Assembly (NCBI RefSeq): GCF_014836595.1
Contig: NZ_JACSQO010000004.1
Span: 62,001-126,000 of the forward strand
Source: Psychrobacillus faecigallinarum
GTDB lineage: Bacteria; Bacillota; Bacilli; Bacillales_A; Planococcaceae
DNA length: 64,000 nt
Reading direction: 5' to 3'
The notes under the pieces are model-generated. The model saw only the letters and a program-made list of their open reading frames with translations. It had not been told where the DNA came from and made no database searches. Below are positions 17,229-26,456 of this stretch, piece by piece; position 1 is the first letter of the stretch, and each line of letters opens with the position of its first letter. The position numbers were made by a program, and so were the translations under genes.

Positions 17229-19499
17229 TTATACAACCGGTTCGTCTGTTCCCCATTGTTTTTTCTTTTGCTCGACGTCTATTTCTCCACCTTTTTTCTT
17301 CATGCTTCGTTTCATAATGACAAACCAAAGCTGTGCAGAGATATAAATGGATGAATATGTTCCTGCCAATAAACCTAAGAACAGTGCAAATGAGAAGTTT
17401 CGAATTGCCTCTGCACCAAATAGAAGTAGGGAAACAACAACAAATGCAATATTCAACACAATGTTTACTGAACGAGCAAGCGTTTGACGAAGTGATTTAT
17501 TTACAATTTCCGCTAACTCATTTTCATTATTAATTTTCTTCACTCGATTTAAGTTCTCACGTATGCGGTCGAACGTTACGATTTTGTCGTTTATCGAGTA
17601 CCCGACAATTGTTAGAACAGCAGCAATAAAGGTTAAGTCAACTTCAAAACGAGTAAAACTGAAAATTGCTACCATGAGAATGATATCGTGTAAAACACCA
17701 AGGATCGAAGCAATCCCCATTCTCCATTCAAAACGAATTGCTACATAGATAATAATTCCAATTGCTGCATAGATTAATGCATAAATCGCGTTTCTTATAA
17801 GTTCTTTACCGACTGTATTTGAAACTGCACTTATATTTGGCTCAATTCCAAACTCAGCCTTCATTTCTTTTTTCAATTTCAAAATTTCATCTTGAGAAAA
17901 CTCATCTACATAACGAACAGCGGCGATATTTTTCGTATCACCAGAAATAACAATATCGTCAGATGGATAACCTAAGTTTTCCATATAAGTTAAGACTCGT
18001 TCTTCAGTTAGTGGCTCGTTTGTTAATACCTCAACTCGTGTTCCACTGGCAAAGTCAATACCTAAGTTTAATTTAAATATACTTAATATAATTACTCCAA
18101 TTAAAATAAAAATAATCGAGAAGGTGAAATATCGTCTACGTGAGTGCACGAAGTCAAATCTATCAAAATTTGTTGAAAGATCAAGTGAACTGACATTTTC
18201 TTCAATCGAATGAACTTTTGAATTTCTAACACCGAACCAACCAATTTTATTATCGAAATATCCACTTCGAATAAGTAATCCAAGTAAAACTCGAGACCCC
18301 CAAACAGCAGTAATGAAGCTGACTAAAATACTGATAATTAAAATCGTTGCAAATCCTTTTACAGAACTTGTCCCGAAGTAGAACAATACGACTGCTGCAA
18401 TTAGTGAAGTTACATTCGCATCAAGAATGGCAGACCATGACGATTTTGTTCCTTCTTCGAAAGCTTGTTTAACAGTTTTACCAATTCGAATTTCCTCTCG
18501 AATTCTTTCAGCAGTTAAGATATTCGCATCAACTGCCATTGCAATCCCTAAGACAAGCCCAGCAATTCCAGGTAACGTAAGAACTCCGTTAATCCAATCA
18601 AATACTAATAAATTTAAATACACATAAACAACTAACGTAAGATTTGCTACAATTCCTGGTAGACGATAGTAGAACATCAAGAATAGTAAAATAAGTACTG
18701 CTCCAATAATTCCTGCATTGACCGTCGATGATAATGCATGTTCACCAAATTGTGCCCCTACGGATGTCGAATAAACTTCAGTTAGTTTAACAGGTAAAGC
18801 ACCAGCGTTTAAAACACCTGCTAAATTCTTTGTTTCTTCAACTGTGAAGGATCCTGAAATTTGAACCTCTGAAGTATTCAAAACTTTACTTACTTGAGGT
18901 GCAGATATAAATTTAGGTTTTTCTTTTGATACTTCTTCTTTGAAAGAATCAACACCCTCTTCAAAGTCCAACCAAATTACAAGGACGTTGTTTGGAGCTT
19001 TAGCAAGAATATCTTGTGTTACTTGAGCAAATTTATTTGCGTCCTTTAATTGTAATGACACGATAGGTGCTCCATTTTGATCGAAAGAATCATTTGCACC
19101 GCCCTCTTTCAAGTCATTCCCATCAAGCATTAAGTTATCATCAGCGTCACGGAATGTTAAATTTGCTTCTGTTGATAATAATTTACGTGCAGAGGCTTCA
19201 TCATCAACGCCAGCTAATTGAACTCGAATTCGATTTCCTTCTTCTACTTCAATAACCGGCTCATTAACACCTAATACGTCAATACGATTTAAAAGCGCAT
19301 TTGCAGTAGCCGCTACATCCTTTTCGGTTATTTTGGGGCCATCTTTCAGAGGTTCAACTTGATATAAAACTTCAAATCCACCTTGTAAGTCTAAACCTAA
19401 TTTAATATCGTTTAAGATTCCCTTTGTCGTCGTGCTCATAGAAGCACCTAATACTACGATAACAAGGAAAAATGCGACAATCCGCCATCTTGTCTTCAT
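17229..19499 (-). CDS. secDF: Protein translocase SecDF fusion
   Basis: Bifunctional SecD-SecF membrane protein that uses the proton gradient to help pull preproteins out of SecYEG. 756 residues, close to the 737 of B. subtilis. Order: TM1 (residues 5-25), the DLQGGFEVLYQV entry of the large SecD extracellular domain, the SecD membrane part with LPGIAGLVLGIAMAVDANIL and AERIREEI, then the SecF half from about residue 430 with TM near 455, NLGIDFASGTRVEV, and the SecF membrane block ending SINDKIVTFDRIREN. Start ATG 19499 has GAGGAAGAA upstream. Alone, facing a long gap. Confidence 0.96.
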   Translation of the reverse strand: MKTRWRIVAFFLVIVVLGASMSTTTKGILNDIKLGLDLQGGFEVLYQVEPLKDGPKITEKDVAATANALLNRIDVLGVNEPVIEVEEGNRIRVQLAGVDDEASARKLLSTEANLTFRDADDNLMLDGNDLKEGGANDSFDQNGAPIVSLQLKDANKFAQVTQDILAKAPNNVLVIWLDFEEGVDSFKEEVSKEKPKFISAPQVSKVLNTSEVQISGSFTVEETKNLAGVLNAGALPVKLTEVYSTSVGAQFGEHALSSTVNAGIIGAVLILLFLMFYYRLPGIVANLTLVVYVYLNLLVFDWINGVLTLPGIAGLVLGIAMAVDANILTAERIREEIRIGKTVKQAFEEGTKSSWSAILDANVTSLIAAVVLFYFGTSSVKGFATILIISILVSFITAVWGSRVLLGLLIRSGYFDNKIGWFGVRNSKVHSIEENVSSLDLSTNFDRFDFVHSRRRYFTFSIIFILIGVIILSIFKLNLGIDFASGTRVEVLTNEPLTEERVLTYMENLGYPSDDIVISGDTKNIAAVRYVDEFSQDEILKLKKEMKAEFGIEPNISAVSNTVGKELIRNAIYALIYAAIGIIIYVAIRFEWRMGIASILGVLHDIILMVAIFSFTRFEVDLTFIAAVLTIVGYSINDKIVTFDRIRENLNRVKKINNENELAEIVNKSLRQTLARSVNIVLNIAFVVVSLLLFGAEAIRNFSFALFLGLLAGTYSSIYISAQLWFVIMKRSMKKKGGEIDVEQKKKQWGTDEPVV

Positions 19500-20158
19500 A
19501 TGTAATTCTTCCTCCTCGCTTTAAGTAACGCACAAATCTATAACAAACGAGCGCAGCTTAAGAACGTCACATTTATTTGATAACCTCTTGAGTTACATAC
19601 AACAACTTTTAAAGATAACCTTTTAATGTTTGCGCCTGATATGTATAAATGATGTCCAACTTATGTATTTAAAGTAAATATACAACAATTTCATTATGAA
19701 ACACATTGAAAAAAGAGTCAATTTTACTTTAAAGAATTAATAAACTAGAAAGCGAGTTAATCCAAGAAAATAACTCTTTATGTTGTTTACCGAGTACTTT
19801 ACTTCAAGAGGGAGTAAAGCTTTATTTATTGACCTAAGCAGAAGCTTAGATAAGCTTAAAAATAAACTGGATTTTTTAAATAAAAATGGGAAAAATGAGT
19901 AAAATTGCAACTTAAATTTATTTTAAACGTATTAAAGGAAGGTTAGTACAAAGTGGCAATAGGGTCCATTAAAATAAGGAGAAATAATAGATTTTTTAAA
20001 TGGTGGGTGGAGAAATAACGAAATAGGGGGCAATAACTAAACAAGATATTCATTTATCTGGGCGTTTTGTTTAATGTGAAATACACCTATTGTTTTTGGA
20101 ATATTATGTTATCATATGGATAGCAACGAAGTGTTGTTATCAATCCTTTTAGCATAAT
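19500..20158. other. Gene-free stretch upstream of secDF
   Basis: About 660 bp, very AT-rich, without a supported gene. It holds the secDF promoter (not clearly readable), the hairpin repeat at 19796-19822 and, at 20117-20142, a hairpin GATAGCAAC / GTTGTTATC shortly before the structured RNA candidate. Confidence 0.6.
19796..19822. repeat. Hairpin repeat CTTTACTTC-N5-GGAGTAAAG
   Basis: Copy of a dispersed hairpin (others at 22093 region, decayed, and 24482-24506, intact). Here it stands in a gene-free stretch. Confidence 0.55.
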
Positions 20159-20363
20159 ACACTCCCATTGAAAAAGGTTATGTTATTGAATGCTTCAATT
20201 CTACTGTGTTTTAAAGCCTTCATGATTGAGGCCTAAACAACAAACAATACTTATTCTGATAGTTTACATTCTTATTGTGCTGACGATGGCTTCAGTGTAG
20301 TAGAGAGCTGAAAATCCAGCTCTCTTTCATTTTGTGGCAGTTTTCCTTGTTCAATGGGAGAGT
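20159..20363 (+). ncRNA. Candidate structured RNA, 6S-like
   Basis: About 205 nt whose two ends pair over 17 bp: CTCCCATTGAA (20162-20172) with TTCAATGGGAG (20350-20360), extended outward by AC/GT and inward by AAGG/CCTT after one mismatch. Inside there are a small hairpin TTGAA-TGC-TTCAA (20187-20199), a 3'-side hairpin AGAGAGCTG / CAGCTCTCT (20303-20326) and an inner stem series CTACT/AGTAG, AAGCC/GGCTT and ACAATA/TATTGT. A long closing stem, a large bubble with a small hairpin on its 3' strand and an upper stem, in ~200 nt, is the plan of 6S RNA. No protein frame with an SD runs through it. The direct family assignment needs a covariance search; promoter is not clear. Confidence 0.4.
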
Positions 20364-20480
20364 AGTGGAAGGGCAATTATTTATAAAGTCTTCTAGTCAA
20401 AGAGCGCTATTATGGACTAATGAAAAAGCCTAATTTCCCATTTTTAATACTATGAAATTGATCTAGTAACAGTTGGATCT

Positions 20481-20732
20481 GGATTGAAATAGTTTCAAAA
20501 ATAGTATTTTTGGATGTCAAATTGTGTAGTAGGTTACTTATAAAAACAATAAAGGAGTAGTTTAAATATGTTTATTCCAAAATATTTTAAAGTCACAGAC
20601 ATGGATGGATTGAAATAGTTTCAAAAATAGTATTTTTGGATGTCAAATTGTGTAGTAGGTTACTTATAAAAACAATAAAGGAGTAGTTTAAATATGTTTA
20701 TTCCAAAATATTTTAAAGTCACAGACATGGAT
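20481..20732. repeat. Perfect 126-bp tandem duplication
   Basis: 20481-20606 and 20607-20732 are identical, base for base. Each copy contains an SD (AAAGGAG), an ATG and the first 13 codons of the PaiB-type gene. In copy 1 the reading frame (ATG 20568) runs into the second copy and stops at TAG 20616-20618 after 16 codons. Confidence 0.95.
20568..20618 (+). pseudogene. Duplicated start of the PaiB-type gene (16-codon stub)
   Basis: Created by the 126 bp duplication: same SD and start as the real gene at 20694, but the frame ends after DMDGLK. It may be translated and so lie in the leader of the real gene. Confidence 0.7.
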
Positions 20733-21317
20733 GAAGTCAAAGAGTTTATTCAAGCGAACTCTTTTGGAACACTCGTTACAACAAAACAAGGGAAACCTAT
20801 TGCTACACATATACCTTTGGAGTATAGAAAAAAAGGCGATGAATATTATATTACTGGACATATGGCATACGGGAATCCTCAGTGGAGAACATTCGAAGCA
20901 TGTGAGACCGCACTTGTTATTTACCAGGGGCCGGATGCGTATATTACTTCTTCATGGTATGGTCATGAAAATGTTCCAACATGGAATTACCAAGCTGTAC
21001 ATGTATATGGAAAACCGGTTATTTTAGAGCAAGAAGAGTTAGAACATGACCTGGTTATGTTACTAGAAAAATATGAAAAACATCGAAAAAATCCAATTTT
21101 ATGGGACAAACTTTCACCGGGGCTATTGGAAAGGGAACTTAAAGGTATTGTGGGATTTAAGATTAAAGTACAAGAAATACAAGCTGCTTATAAACTAAGC
21201 CAGAATCGAAATGAAGAGGATTACCGCAACATCATTGAACAACTACAGAAGGAAGAAAATTTGAATTCTCATCAATTGGCGAAAGCGATGAAAATAACAA
21301 AAAATAAGGGGAATTAA
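20694..21317 (+). CDS. paiB: FMN-binding PaiB-type regulator/oxidoreductase-fold protein
   Basis: 207 residues opening MFIPKYFKVTDMDEVKEFI, the conserved N terminus of the PaiB family (FMN-binding split barrel). Further blocks are GTLVTTKQGKPIATHIPL, GHMAYGNPQW, VIYQGPDAYITSSWYG and VPTWNYQAVHVYGKP, which make the flavin site. In B. subtilis PaiB is a transcriptional repressor linked to protease and sporulation genes; here the PaiA acetyltransferase partner is not adjacent. Start ATG 20694 behind AAAGGAGTAG; the preceding 126 bp are a tandem duplication of this start region. Confidence 0.9.
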   Translation: MFIPKYFKVTDMDEVKEFIQANSFGTLVTTKQGKPIATHIPLEYRKKGDEYYITGHMAYGNPQWRTFEACETALVIYQGPDAYITSSWYGHENVPTWNYQAVHVYGKPVILEQEELEHDLVMLLEKYEKHRKNPILWDKLSPGLLERELKGIVGFKIKVQEIQAAYKLSQNRNEEDYRNIIEQLQKEENLNSHQLAKAMKITKNKGN

Positions 21318-21525
21318 GAAGTTGTTTTGTGAAGATTTCCCTTGTACTAATGGATGGTTTAGTCAAATGAGCGAAGGATTATTCCCAATTTAATAGAATT
21401 ATAAACATAGGGTGTTTTACAAATCGTGCAGGGTTAGTTTAATAAGAAGGTATTTAAAATGTACGTTAAAGTCATATCATTTGGGGATTCATTGAATGTA
21501 AATTGTGTAGAAAGGGGCGGTTACA

Positions 21526-21861
21526 TTGAGGAAAGCAATAAAAATAGGTATTATTTTTGTTTCTATTTTGCTTTCAGGATGTAATACGAACAAAATAAGC
21601 AATGCTGAATTTACTAACACTACACCTGCCAAAATTAAAATAGAAAATTTAACCTATTTAATGACCGATGAAGTTTTAGCTACTAACGAGGTTGAAGTAC
21701 AAATAGGCAAGATCACTCGAATACAAGAAATTGTGTCGTACTCTGAAGACGAAAACCCATATAAAAGCCCCAGTAAAATTTTTAAAATAATTAATACTGA
21801 TATCGAAGAGTCCATAGCTATTAAAGTTAATGACATGTTATATAAAGCATATATGGAATGA
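21526..21861 (+). CDS. Small lipoprotein of unknown function
   Basis: 111 residues from TTG 21526 (SD AAAGGGGCGG). Signal peptide with lipobox LLSGC (Cys19). The mature part is probably a small alpha/beta domain: LTYLMTDEVLATNEVEVQIGKITRI and SPSKIFKIINTDIEESIAIKV. No family recognised. Confidence 0.75.
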   Translation: MRKAIKIGIIFVSILLSGCNTNKISNAEFTNTTPAKIKIENLTYLMTDEVLATNEVEVQIGKITRIQEIVSYSEDENPYKSPSKIFKIINTDIEESIAIKVNDMLYKAYME

Positions 21862-22210
21862 ACTTAGTAAAATTTTTGAAGTTAGATGAAATTCCTTATT
21901 GAACTACCATGAAAAGTAATTTCATCAATTACAGGGCTTAAAAAGAGCTCTGCTTAATCGTTATGAAAAAGAGAAGAGAGGACTTTAATAAGTCTATTGA
22001 TTTCAGTGGACTTCTAGTATTGGCTCCTATAACCATTTTCATTTTCTGTGGTGCATAATTATTGTGTACCACATGAATGGCAAACGGGTTCTTTACTTCA
22101 AGAAGATTTTAAGCTTTTTCTATTTCAGCAAAGTAGCAGGGGAGTTGTATAAAGATTATTATCACAACTTCCAGAATACATAGATATGTGCAATAGTTTG
22201 GAGGAAAAGA
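21862..22210. other. Gap with decayed repeats
   Basis: About 350 bp with no supported gene. It contains fragments of the dispersed element (TTATTGAACTACC near 21897, GGTTCTTTACTTCAAGAAG near 22087) seen elsewhere in 16-26.5 kb, and a direct/inverted GGTGCATAATTATTGTGTACCAC near 22050. Confidence 0.5.
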
Positions 22211-22795
22211 ATGGGGAATTCATTATTAATGACAATTAGTGCATCTTATACATTGAATTTTCTGATATATATCCAAAATATTTATCTTAATCAAAGTCAG
22301 AGTATAAAAGAATGCAAATACCCTTTTTTTCCATCAAAAATAACTTATAATGATGACTTTGAATTAAAATATAAAGAATTATGGGATGAAGTTGCAGAAA
22401 TTATAAGTAAGTCTAAACCCCAAAGTAACGATATGAAGATATTTTACGAAGAAATGGATTTATTTTATCAAAGATTATTCGTAATTAATTCAGAAAACTT
22501 TAAGAAATATACTGAGATTTACGAGTCATATCTAGTATGGTGGGAAAGCACTGCCGGTCAGTTTTGCGTAGAAAAGTCTATCGATGAAAGAGGCCAAAAG
22601 CTATATGTAGAATTAGCAAAATCATTGAAGCAAAATGGGATAGAATCTCAAAGAACGTTGAATATTTGCTTGGTTTATGATGAATGCCTATTAGCGAATG
22701 CAGAAGTCTCTTCTTATTTTGCTGTTCTTCCAATAAATAATTTTTTTAGCGATTACAGAAATTTGGTGCCTAAATTAATAGGTTGTTTTTACTAA
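22211..22795 (+). CDS. Protein of unknown function
   Basis: 194 residues from ATG 22211 with GGAGGAAAAG just upstream. Not recognised. N-terminal 30 residues are mildly hydrophobic but lack a positive start, so a signal peptide is unlikely. The rest is soluble, rich in Y, E and K, with helices such as YKELWDEVAEIISKSK and YVELAKSLKQNG. Codon use is AT-rich like its orphan neighbours. Confidence 0.6.
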   Translation: MGNSLLMTISASYTLNFLIYIQNIYLNQSQSIKECKYPFFPSKITYNDDFELKYKELWDEVAEIISKSKPQSNDMKIFYEEMDLFYQRLFVINSENFKKYTEIYESYLVWWESTAGQFCVEKSIDERGQKLYVELAKSLKQNGIESQRTLNICLVYDECLLANAEVSSYFAVLPINNFFSDYRNLVPKLIGCFY

Positions 22796-22926
22796 GCTAT
22801 GGTGTGCTTAAGTTAAACATAGTCATCATATCGATGGTCTATCCTTTATAAACTAATGAAGCAGCTTAGCTCAATAAGGTCGAATCCTTTTTAATTTATA
22901 TGCTTGAACAAGGAGGTTGCTTTTTG

Positions 22927-23123
22927 GTGCAAGAAATAGTAATAGACGCTGATTTGGACTCATTAGAAAAGAGGACAAATATTATGGCAATATTAACTTT
23001 ACTATTGATTATCATCGTTACTTTCCAGAGCAAGAGTGGTCAGACTTTCTAGTTATCATTTTAACTTGGTGGATTAAATCCTGTAAGGGGATTATTATTT
23101 CTGAAATGGGAAATGGTAATTGA
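22927..23123 (+). pseudogene. Frameshifted small gene remnant
   Basis: GTG 22927 has a perfect SD (AAGGAGG, 22910-22916) and opens QEIVIDADLDSLEK; the continuation that makes sense as protein, EDKYYGNINFTIDYHRYF then PEQEWSDFLVIILTWW, is in the +2 frame and ends at TGA 23121. A one- or two-base change near 22968-22975 joins them. In-frame reading instead stops at 23050. I do not recognise the family. Confidence 0.5.
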
Positions 23124-23178
23124 CTACTGTCGCAATATGCTGAAAATAAAGATGGAACGAAAGGTACTGGTATTTAAG

Positions 23179-23658
23179 ATGAAAAAAATTAAGTATTTAG
23201 CCTTTGGGATTAGTATAGTTTTATTATCATTCTATCTTTATAAGAATTTCATATATTATAGTATTCCTTTCAACCCTATTAAAGAGTACGCATCTGAATC
23301 CAAGATTGATTTTTTTATGACAAAAAATATCCCTGATGGTGAAGGAATCAATACAAAATGTAAGGATACAAATACTTGTGACTTAGTTTTGGAATATTTT
23401 AGTGATCTAAAATTAGTACCTATAAAGGATAAAGCAGCATATGAGATGTTTAAATATGAAAATAGCACTTTTTATACAGGAATGTTGACGTTTAATGAAT
23501 CGGATAAGATATTAATCTCGGATATATCTATAGACTCGCCTAATCTCCTTCATATCAGTTCTTCTATAGATGGATTCAAGAGTGGATATTATAAAATTGT
23601 GGATTCTACTTTTGACTATAACTATATTTATAATTTAATTAGTGAGACTGAGACATGA
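23179..23658 (+). CDS. Membrane-anchored protein of unknown function
   Basis: 159 residues from ATG 23179, chosen because it begins a typical signal anchor (MKKIKYLAFGISIVLLSFYL); upstream in-frame starts lack an SD, though the SD for 23179 (GAAAGGT) is also distant. The exported part contains one disulphide-capable pair in NTKCKDTNTCDLV. No family recognised. It follows directly on a frameshifted gene remnant. Confidence 0.6.
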   Translation: MKKIKYLAFGISIVLLSFYLYKNFIYYSIPFNPIKEYASESKIDFFMTKNIPDGEGINTKCKDTNTCDLVLEYFSDLKLVPIKDKAAYEMFKYENSTFYTGMLTFNESDKILISDISIDSPNLLHISSSIDGFKSGYYKIVDSTFDYNYIYNLISETET

Positions 23659-23870
23659 AACTTTGTTGCTCTCCATTAGTTACCTTTCCGCCCGCCCCTT
23701 AGCAACCCCAGAAAATGTTATAAAAAAAGAAAGATTTTGTCTTTAAACCGACCTTATAACTGGGAACTCTATTTTCTTATTCAACTAAAGCAGCAGTGTA
23801 GTTGAAGGAGGGATAGACAACTTCTTTATAGAAGTTGTATTCTCAGCAAGAAAATAGTGGAGGGGATTAA

Positions 23871-24452
23871 ATGAATGTTGAGAAAATATATGGTGATTTA
23901 CCTATCTTAGAAACAGAACGTCTTATTCTTAGAAAAGTCACTTTAGAAGATATTCAAGATATGTATCTATATGGTTCAGATGAAGAAGTATCTAAGTATG
24001 TAACTTGGAATACCCTTGAAACGATATCTGATACAAAAGGCTTTGTTGAATTTGTATTGAACAAATATGAAAACAAGCAGGTTTCACCGTGGGGAATTGA
24101 ATGCAAGGAAAATGGAAAATTTATCGCGACTATCGATTTTGTTTGGTGGCAACCAAATAATAAAACTGCTGAAATCGGATACGTTATTTCAAAAGATTAT
24201 TGGAGAAAAGGTTTAACTAGTGAAGTAGCGAAAGAAATAATAAAATTTGGTTTTGAAAAAATGGATTTAGTTCGTATACAAGCAAGGTGTGATGTAGAAA
24301 ATATCGGATCAGCACGAGTAATGGAAAAAGCAGGAATGTCTTTTGAAGGGATCATTAGAAAAGGTATATTTGTGAAAGGAATGCATCGAGATTTAAAAAT
24401 GTACTCTATCTTAAAGGAAGAGTTTAATTATTCCAATGAAACTCGAACTTGA
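23871..24452 (+). CDS. GNAT acetyltransferase, RimJ/RimL type
   Basis: 193 residues from ATG 23871 (SD GGAGGGGATT). Starts LPILETERLILRKVTLEDI, the standard RimJ/RimL N terminus; acetyl-CoA loop YWRKGLTSEVAKEI; C-terminal motif ARCDVENIGSARVMEKAGMSFEG. Likely acts on small amines or protein N termini; substrate not predictable. Confidence 0.88.
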   Translation: MNVEKIYGDLPILETERLILRKVTLEDIQDMYLYGSDEEVSKYVTWNTLETISDTKGFVEFVLNKYENKQVSPWGIECKENGKFIATIDFVWWQPNNKTAEIGYVISKDYWRKGLTSEVAKEIIKFGFEKMDLVRIQARCDVENIGSARVMEKAGMSFEGIIRKGIFVKGMHRDLKMYSILKEEFNYSNETRT

Positions 24453-24481
24453 AGATAAAATTTCTTTTTCAACTTACAGGT

Positions 24482-24515
24482 GCTTTACTTCAAGAAGAAG
24501 TAAAGCTATTTTTTT
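24482..24515 (+). terminator. Terminator formed by the dispersed hairpin repeat
   Basis: GCTTTACTTC / GAAGTAAAGC stem with loop AAGAA and a T-run. Confidence 0.8.
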
Positions 24516-24579
24516 GAACTACGTATCAGGTTCGCTGAAGAAGTAATCTCTTATTTTGGAGAATAAGGAGAACACCTAT

Positions 24580-25581
24580 ATGAAAAATACAATTGATTAC
24601 GACAAACTCATTGAAGTTGCTTTAGGACATTATGGGATTACTGATTTTTCATCAATATTTATAAGACAAAACGACAATATCACATTAAAAATAGAAAATA
24701 ATGAAAATAACAATTGTTATGTTTTGCGGATTCATTCTCCTATTACTCCTGGGCTATATGGTGTACAGCATACCTTTGAAGGACTAAACTCGGAAGTGGA
24801 ATTGCTAAATAGTTTAAACGAACAAACCTCTTTAACTTTACAACAACCAATTAAAAACAAAAAAGGAAACTTGGTTACTACAATTGTTGATACTGATAAT
24901 AATTTAATTCAATTGGCAACACTCCTCACTTGGAAAGATGGTGATGTATATACTGGGGTGGAAATAAATTCAAAAAATATTTCTTATGAAGTAGGAGTTG
25001 TATTAGCTAAAATACATAATTTCTCAAATAACTGGATTATTCCACAACCATTTATCCGTCCAGTCTACGATATTGAAAAGTATAGGAATTTGACTGATCG
25101 ATTACAGTATGGTGTTGAAATTAACTTATTTACACCTGAACAATATGATGTGATATTGGATACACTGAAATATATAAAAGTTATTTTTGATAGAATACCA
25201 AAAACGAATAATAATTGGGGAATTATTCATGCTGACCTACAAGGTGGAAACATAATTGTGAATAATGATACAGTTATCCCTATTGACTTTGGTTTCTCAG
25301 GTTATGGTTATTATCTATTCGATATTGGCATTACGCTCACAACCTTTAAAATTAATCACAGAAAAAAAGTGTTAGAAGGATATAAAACATTAAGAAATCT
25401 TAATGAAGAAGACGAAATTCTAATAAGTGCGGGTTTTCTTTTAGCTATTTTTGGGGGTTTTGGATTTGTAGTTAATAACCAAGAATCTCACGAATGGATA
25501 CAGCGGAGAATGCCCTATGTTACACAAAATTATTGTAGTGCTTTTCTCGTGAAAAAATCTTTTCTGTTTGAAATAGAGTAG
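24580..25581 (+). CDS. APH-fold small-molecule kinase
   Basis: 333 residues from ATG 24580 (SD AAGGAG); an upstream TTG at 24556 would include the SD in the gene. The aminoglycoside phosphotransferase / homoserine-kinase-like fold is shown by the catalytic loop IIHADLQGGNIIV (HxD...N) and the metal motif IDFGFSGYGYYLFDIG. The N-terminal lobe has VLRIHSP in the place of the ATP-binding Lys region. Substrate could be an aminoglycoside, a macrolide, homoserine or choline; sequence alone does not decide. Confidence 0.82.
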   Translation: MKNTIDYDKLIEVALGHYGITDFSSIFIRQNDNITLKIENNENNNCYVLRIHSPITPGLYGVQHTFEGLNSEVELLNSLNEQTSLTLQQPIKNKKGNLVTTIVDTDNNLIQLATLLTWKDGDVYTGVEINSKNISYEVGVVLAKIHNFSNNWIIPQPFIRPVYDIEKYRNLTDRLQYGVEINLFTPEQYDVILDTLKYIKVIFDRIPKTNNNWGIIHADLQGGNIIVNNDTVIPIDFGFSGYGYYLFDIGITLTTFKINHRKKVLEGYKTLRNLNEEDEILISAGFLLAIFGGFGFVVNNQESHEWIQRRMPYVTQNYCSAFLVKKSFLFEIE

Positions 25582-25709
25582 TAAATTACTTTTTTTCCAC
25601 CAACGTTGTATTTTAGTTTAATAATGATGCACAATTTTCTTGGATATCTAGTTATAAAGAATAGGTAAATTACGGTTCCAAAATTTTCTGTTCGAGGGGG
25701 ACTAGAGGT

Positions 25710-26177
25710 ATGAAATCTAGAAAAAAATTAGTATTTATTGCTATAGGGTTAATGTGTCTTGTAATCATAATTAATTTATTAAAGAAGGATTTATGGGATG
25801 TAAACGAAGCGTTATTAAGAGAAAAAGTGTTATCAATTGAGCATTCAGATGAAACAGTAAATTTATTAGATATAACACCGTTTGAGTGGGAATTGGTATA
25901 TTCCTTTCAGCCATATACCCCGAAAAATGAAATATATAAAACAGTAGGATATAAATGGGATACTATCAGCGAAACAGTAAGTGAAGGAATGAATCAAATT
26001 GTTTTTTTGAATGATGGAAAAGTGGTTTGCTATTTATATGGGTATCCTGAGAATAACGGTTATGGTATATCTTTTAAATCTAGTAATTATAGTGATTCTG
26101 TTTTTATGCTACAAAAAAATGATCATTTAGATTTTAAAATAGAAAGAAGCGGTAGTATCGTATTTTTGAGAAACTAG
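25710..26177 (+). CDS. Membrane-anchored protein of unknown function
   Basis: 155 residues from ATG 25710 (SD GAGGGGG). Signal anchor KKLVFIAIGLMCLVIIINLL followed by an extracellular domain with LLDITPFEWELVYSFQPYTPK and VFLNDGKVVCYLYGYPENNGY. Similar small anchored proteins are found in Bacillus, without known function, as far as I recall. Confidence 0.65.
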   Translation: MKSRKKLVFIAIGLMCLVIIINLLKKDLWDVNEALLREKVLSIEHSDETVNLLDITPFEWELVYSFQPYTPKNEIYKTVGYKWDTISETVSEGMNQIVFLNDGKVVCYLYGYPENNGYGISFKSSNYSDSVFMLQKNDHLDFKIERSGSIVFLRN

Positions 26178-26230
26178 TTATTCTTCAACTACCGATGTAC
26201 ATGAGTGAGAGATCGTTGAAATGTTGCTGA

Positions 26231-26335
26231 TCAGCACTGTCCAACAAAAAGGATGCTTCCTATAAGTGGAATGTGGAAGATGCTTATATTGGAGATAGAC
26301 TATCTGGAAGTGTTTATGTAAAAGTTTATGAGTAA
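26231..26335 (+). pseudogene. 3' remnant of a gene
   Basis: An in-frame stretch without start codon, ending in KWNVEDAYIGDRLSGSVYVK and a stop at 26333. Looks like the last strands of a beta-rich protein; the rest is missing. Flanked by decayed repeat fragments. Confidence 0.3.
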
Positions 26336-26456
26336 TAAATCCCTTATTGAGCTAGCGGATGTTTCGTGAAAAAGAGAAGAAAAATCCATTATTGGGTTGT
26401 GAGTTAATAGTAAAAACGAATGAATTGCAATCTGAAATCCATTCGTTTTATACTAT

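Noticed and set aside
22800..22860. Hairpin-like AGTCATCATATCGATGGTCT near the end of the 22211 gene
   Set aside because: Stem too imperfect and no T-run; probably a decayed copy of the terminator seen at 16095.
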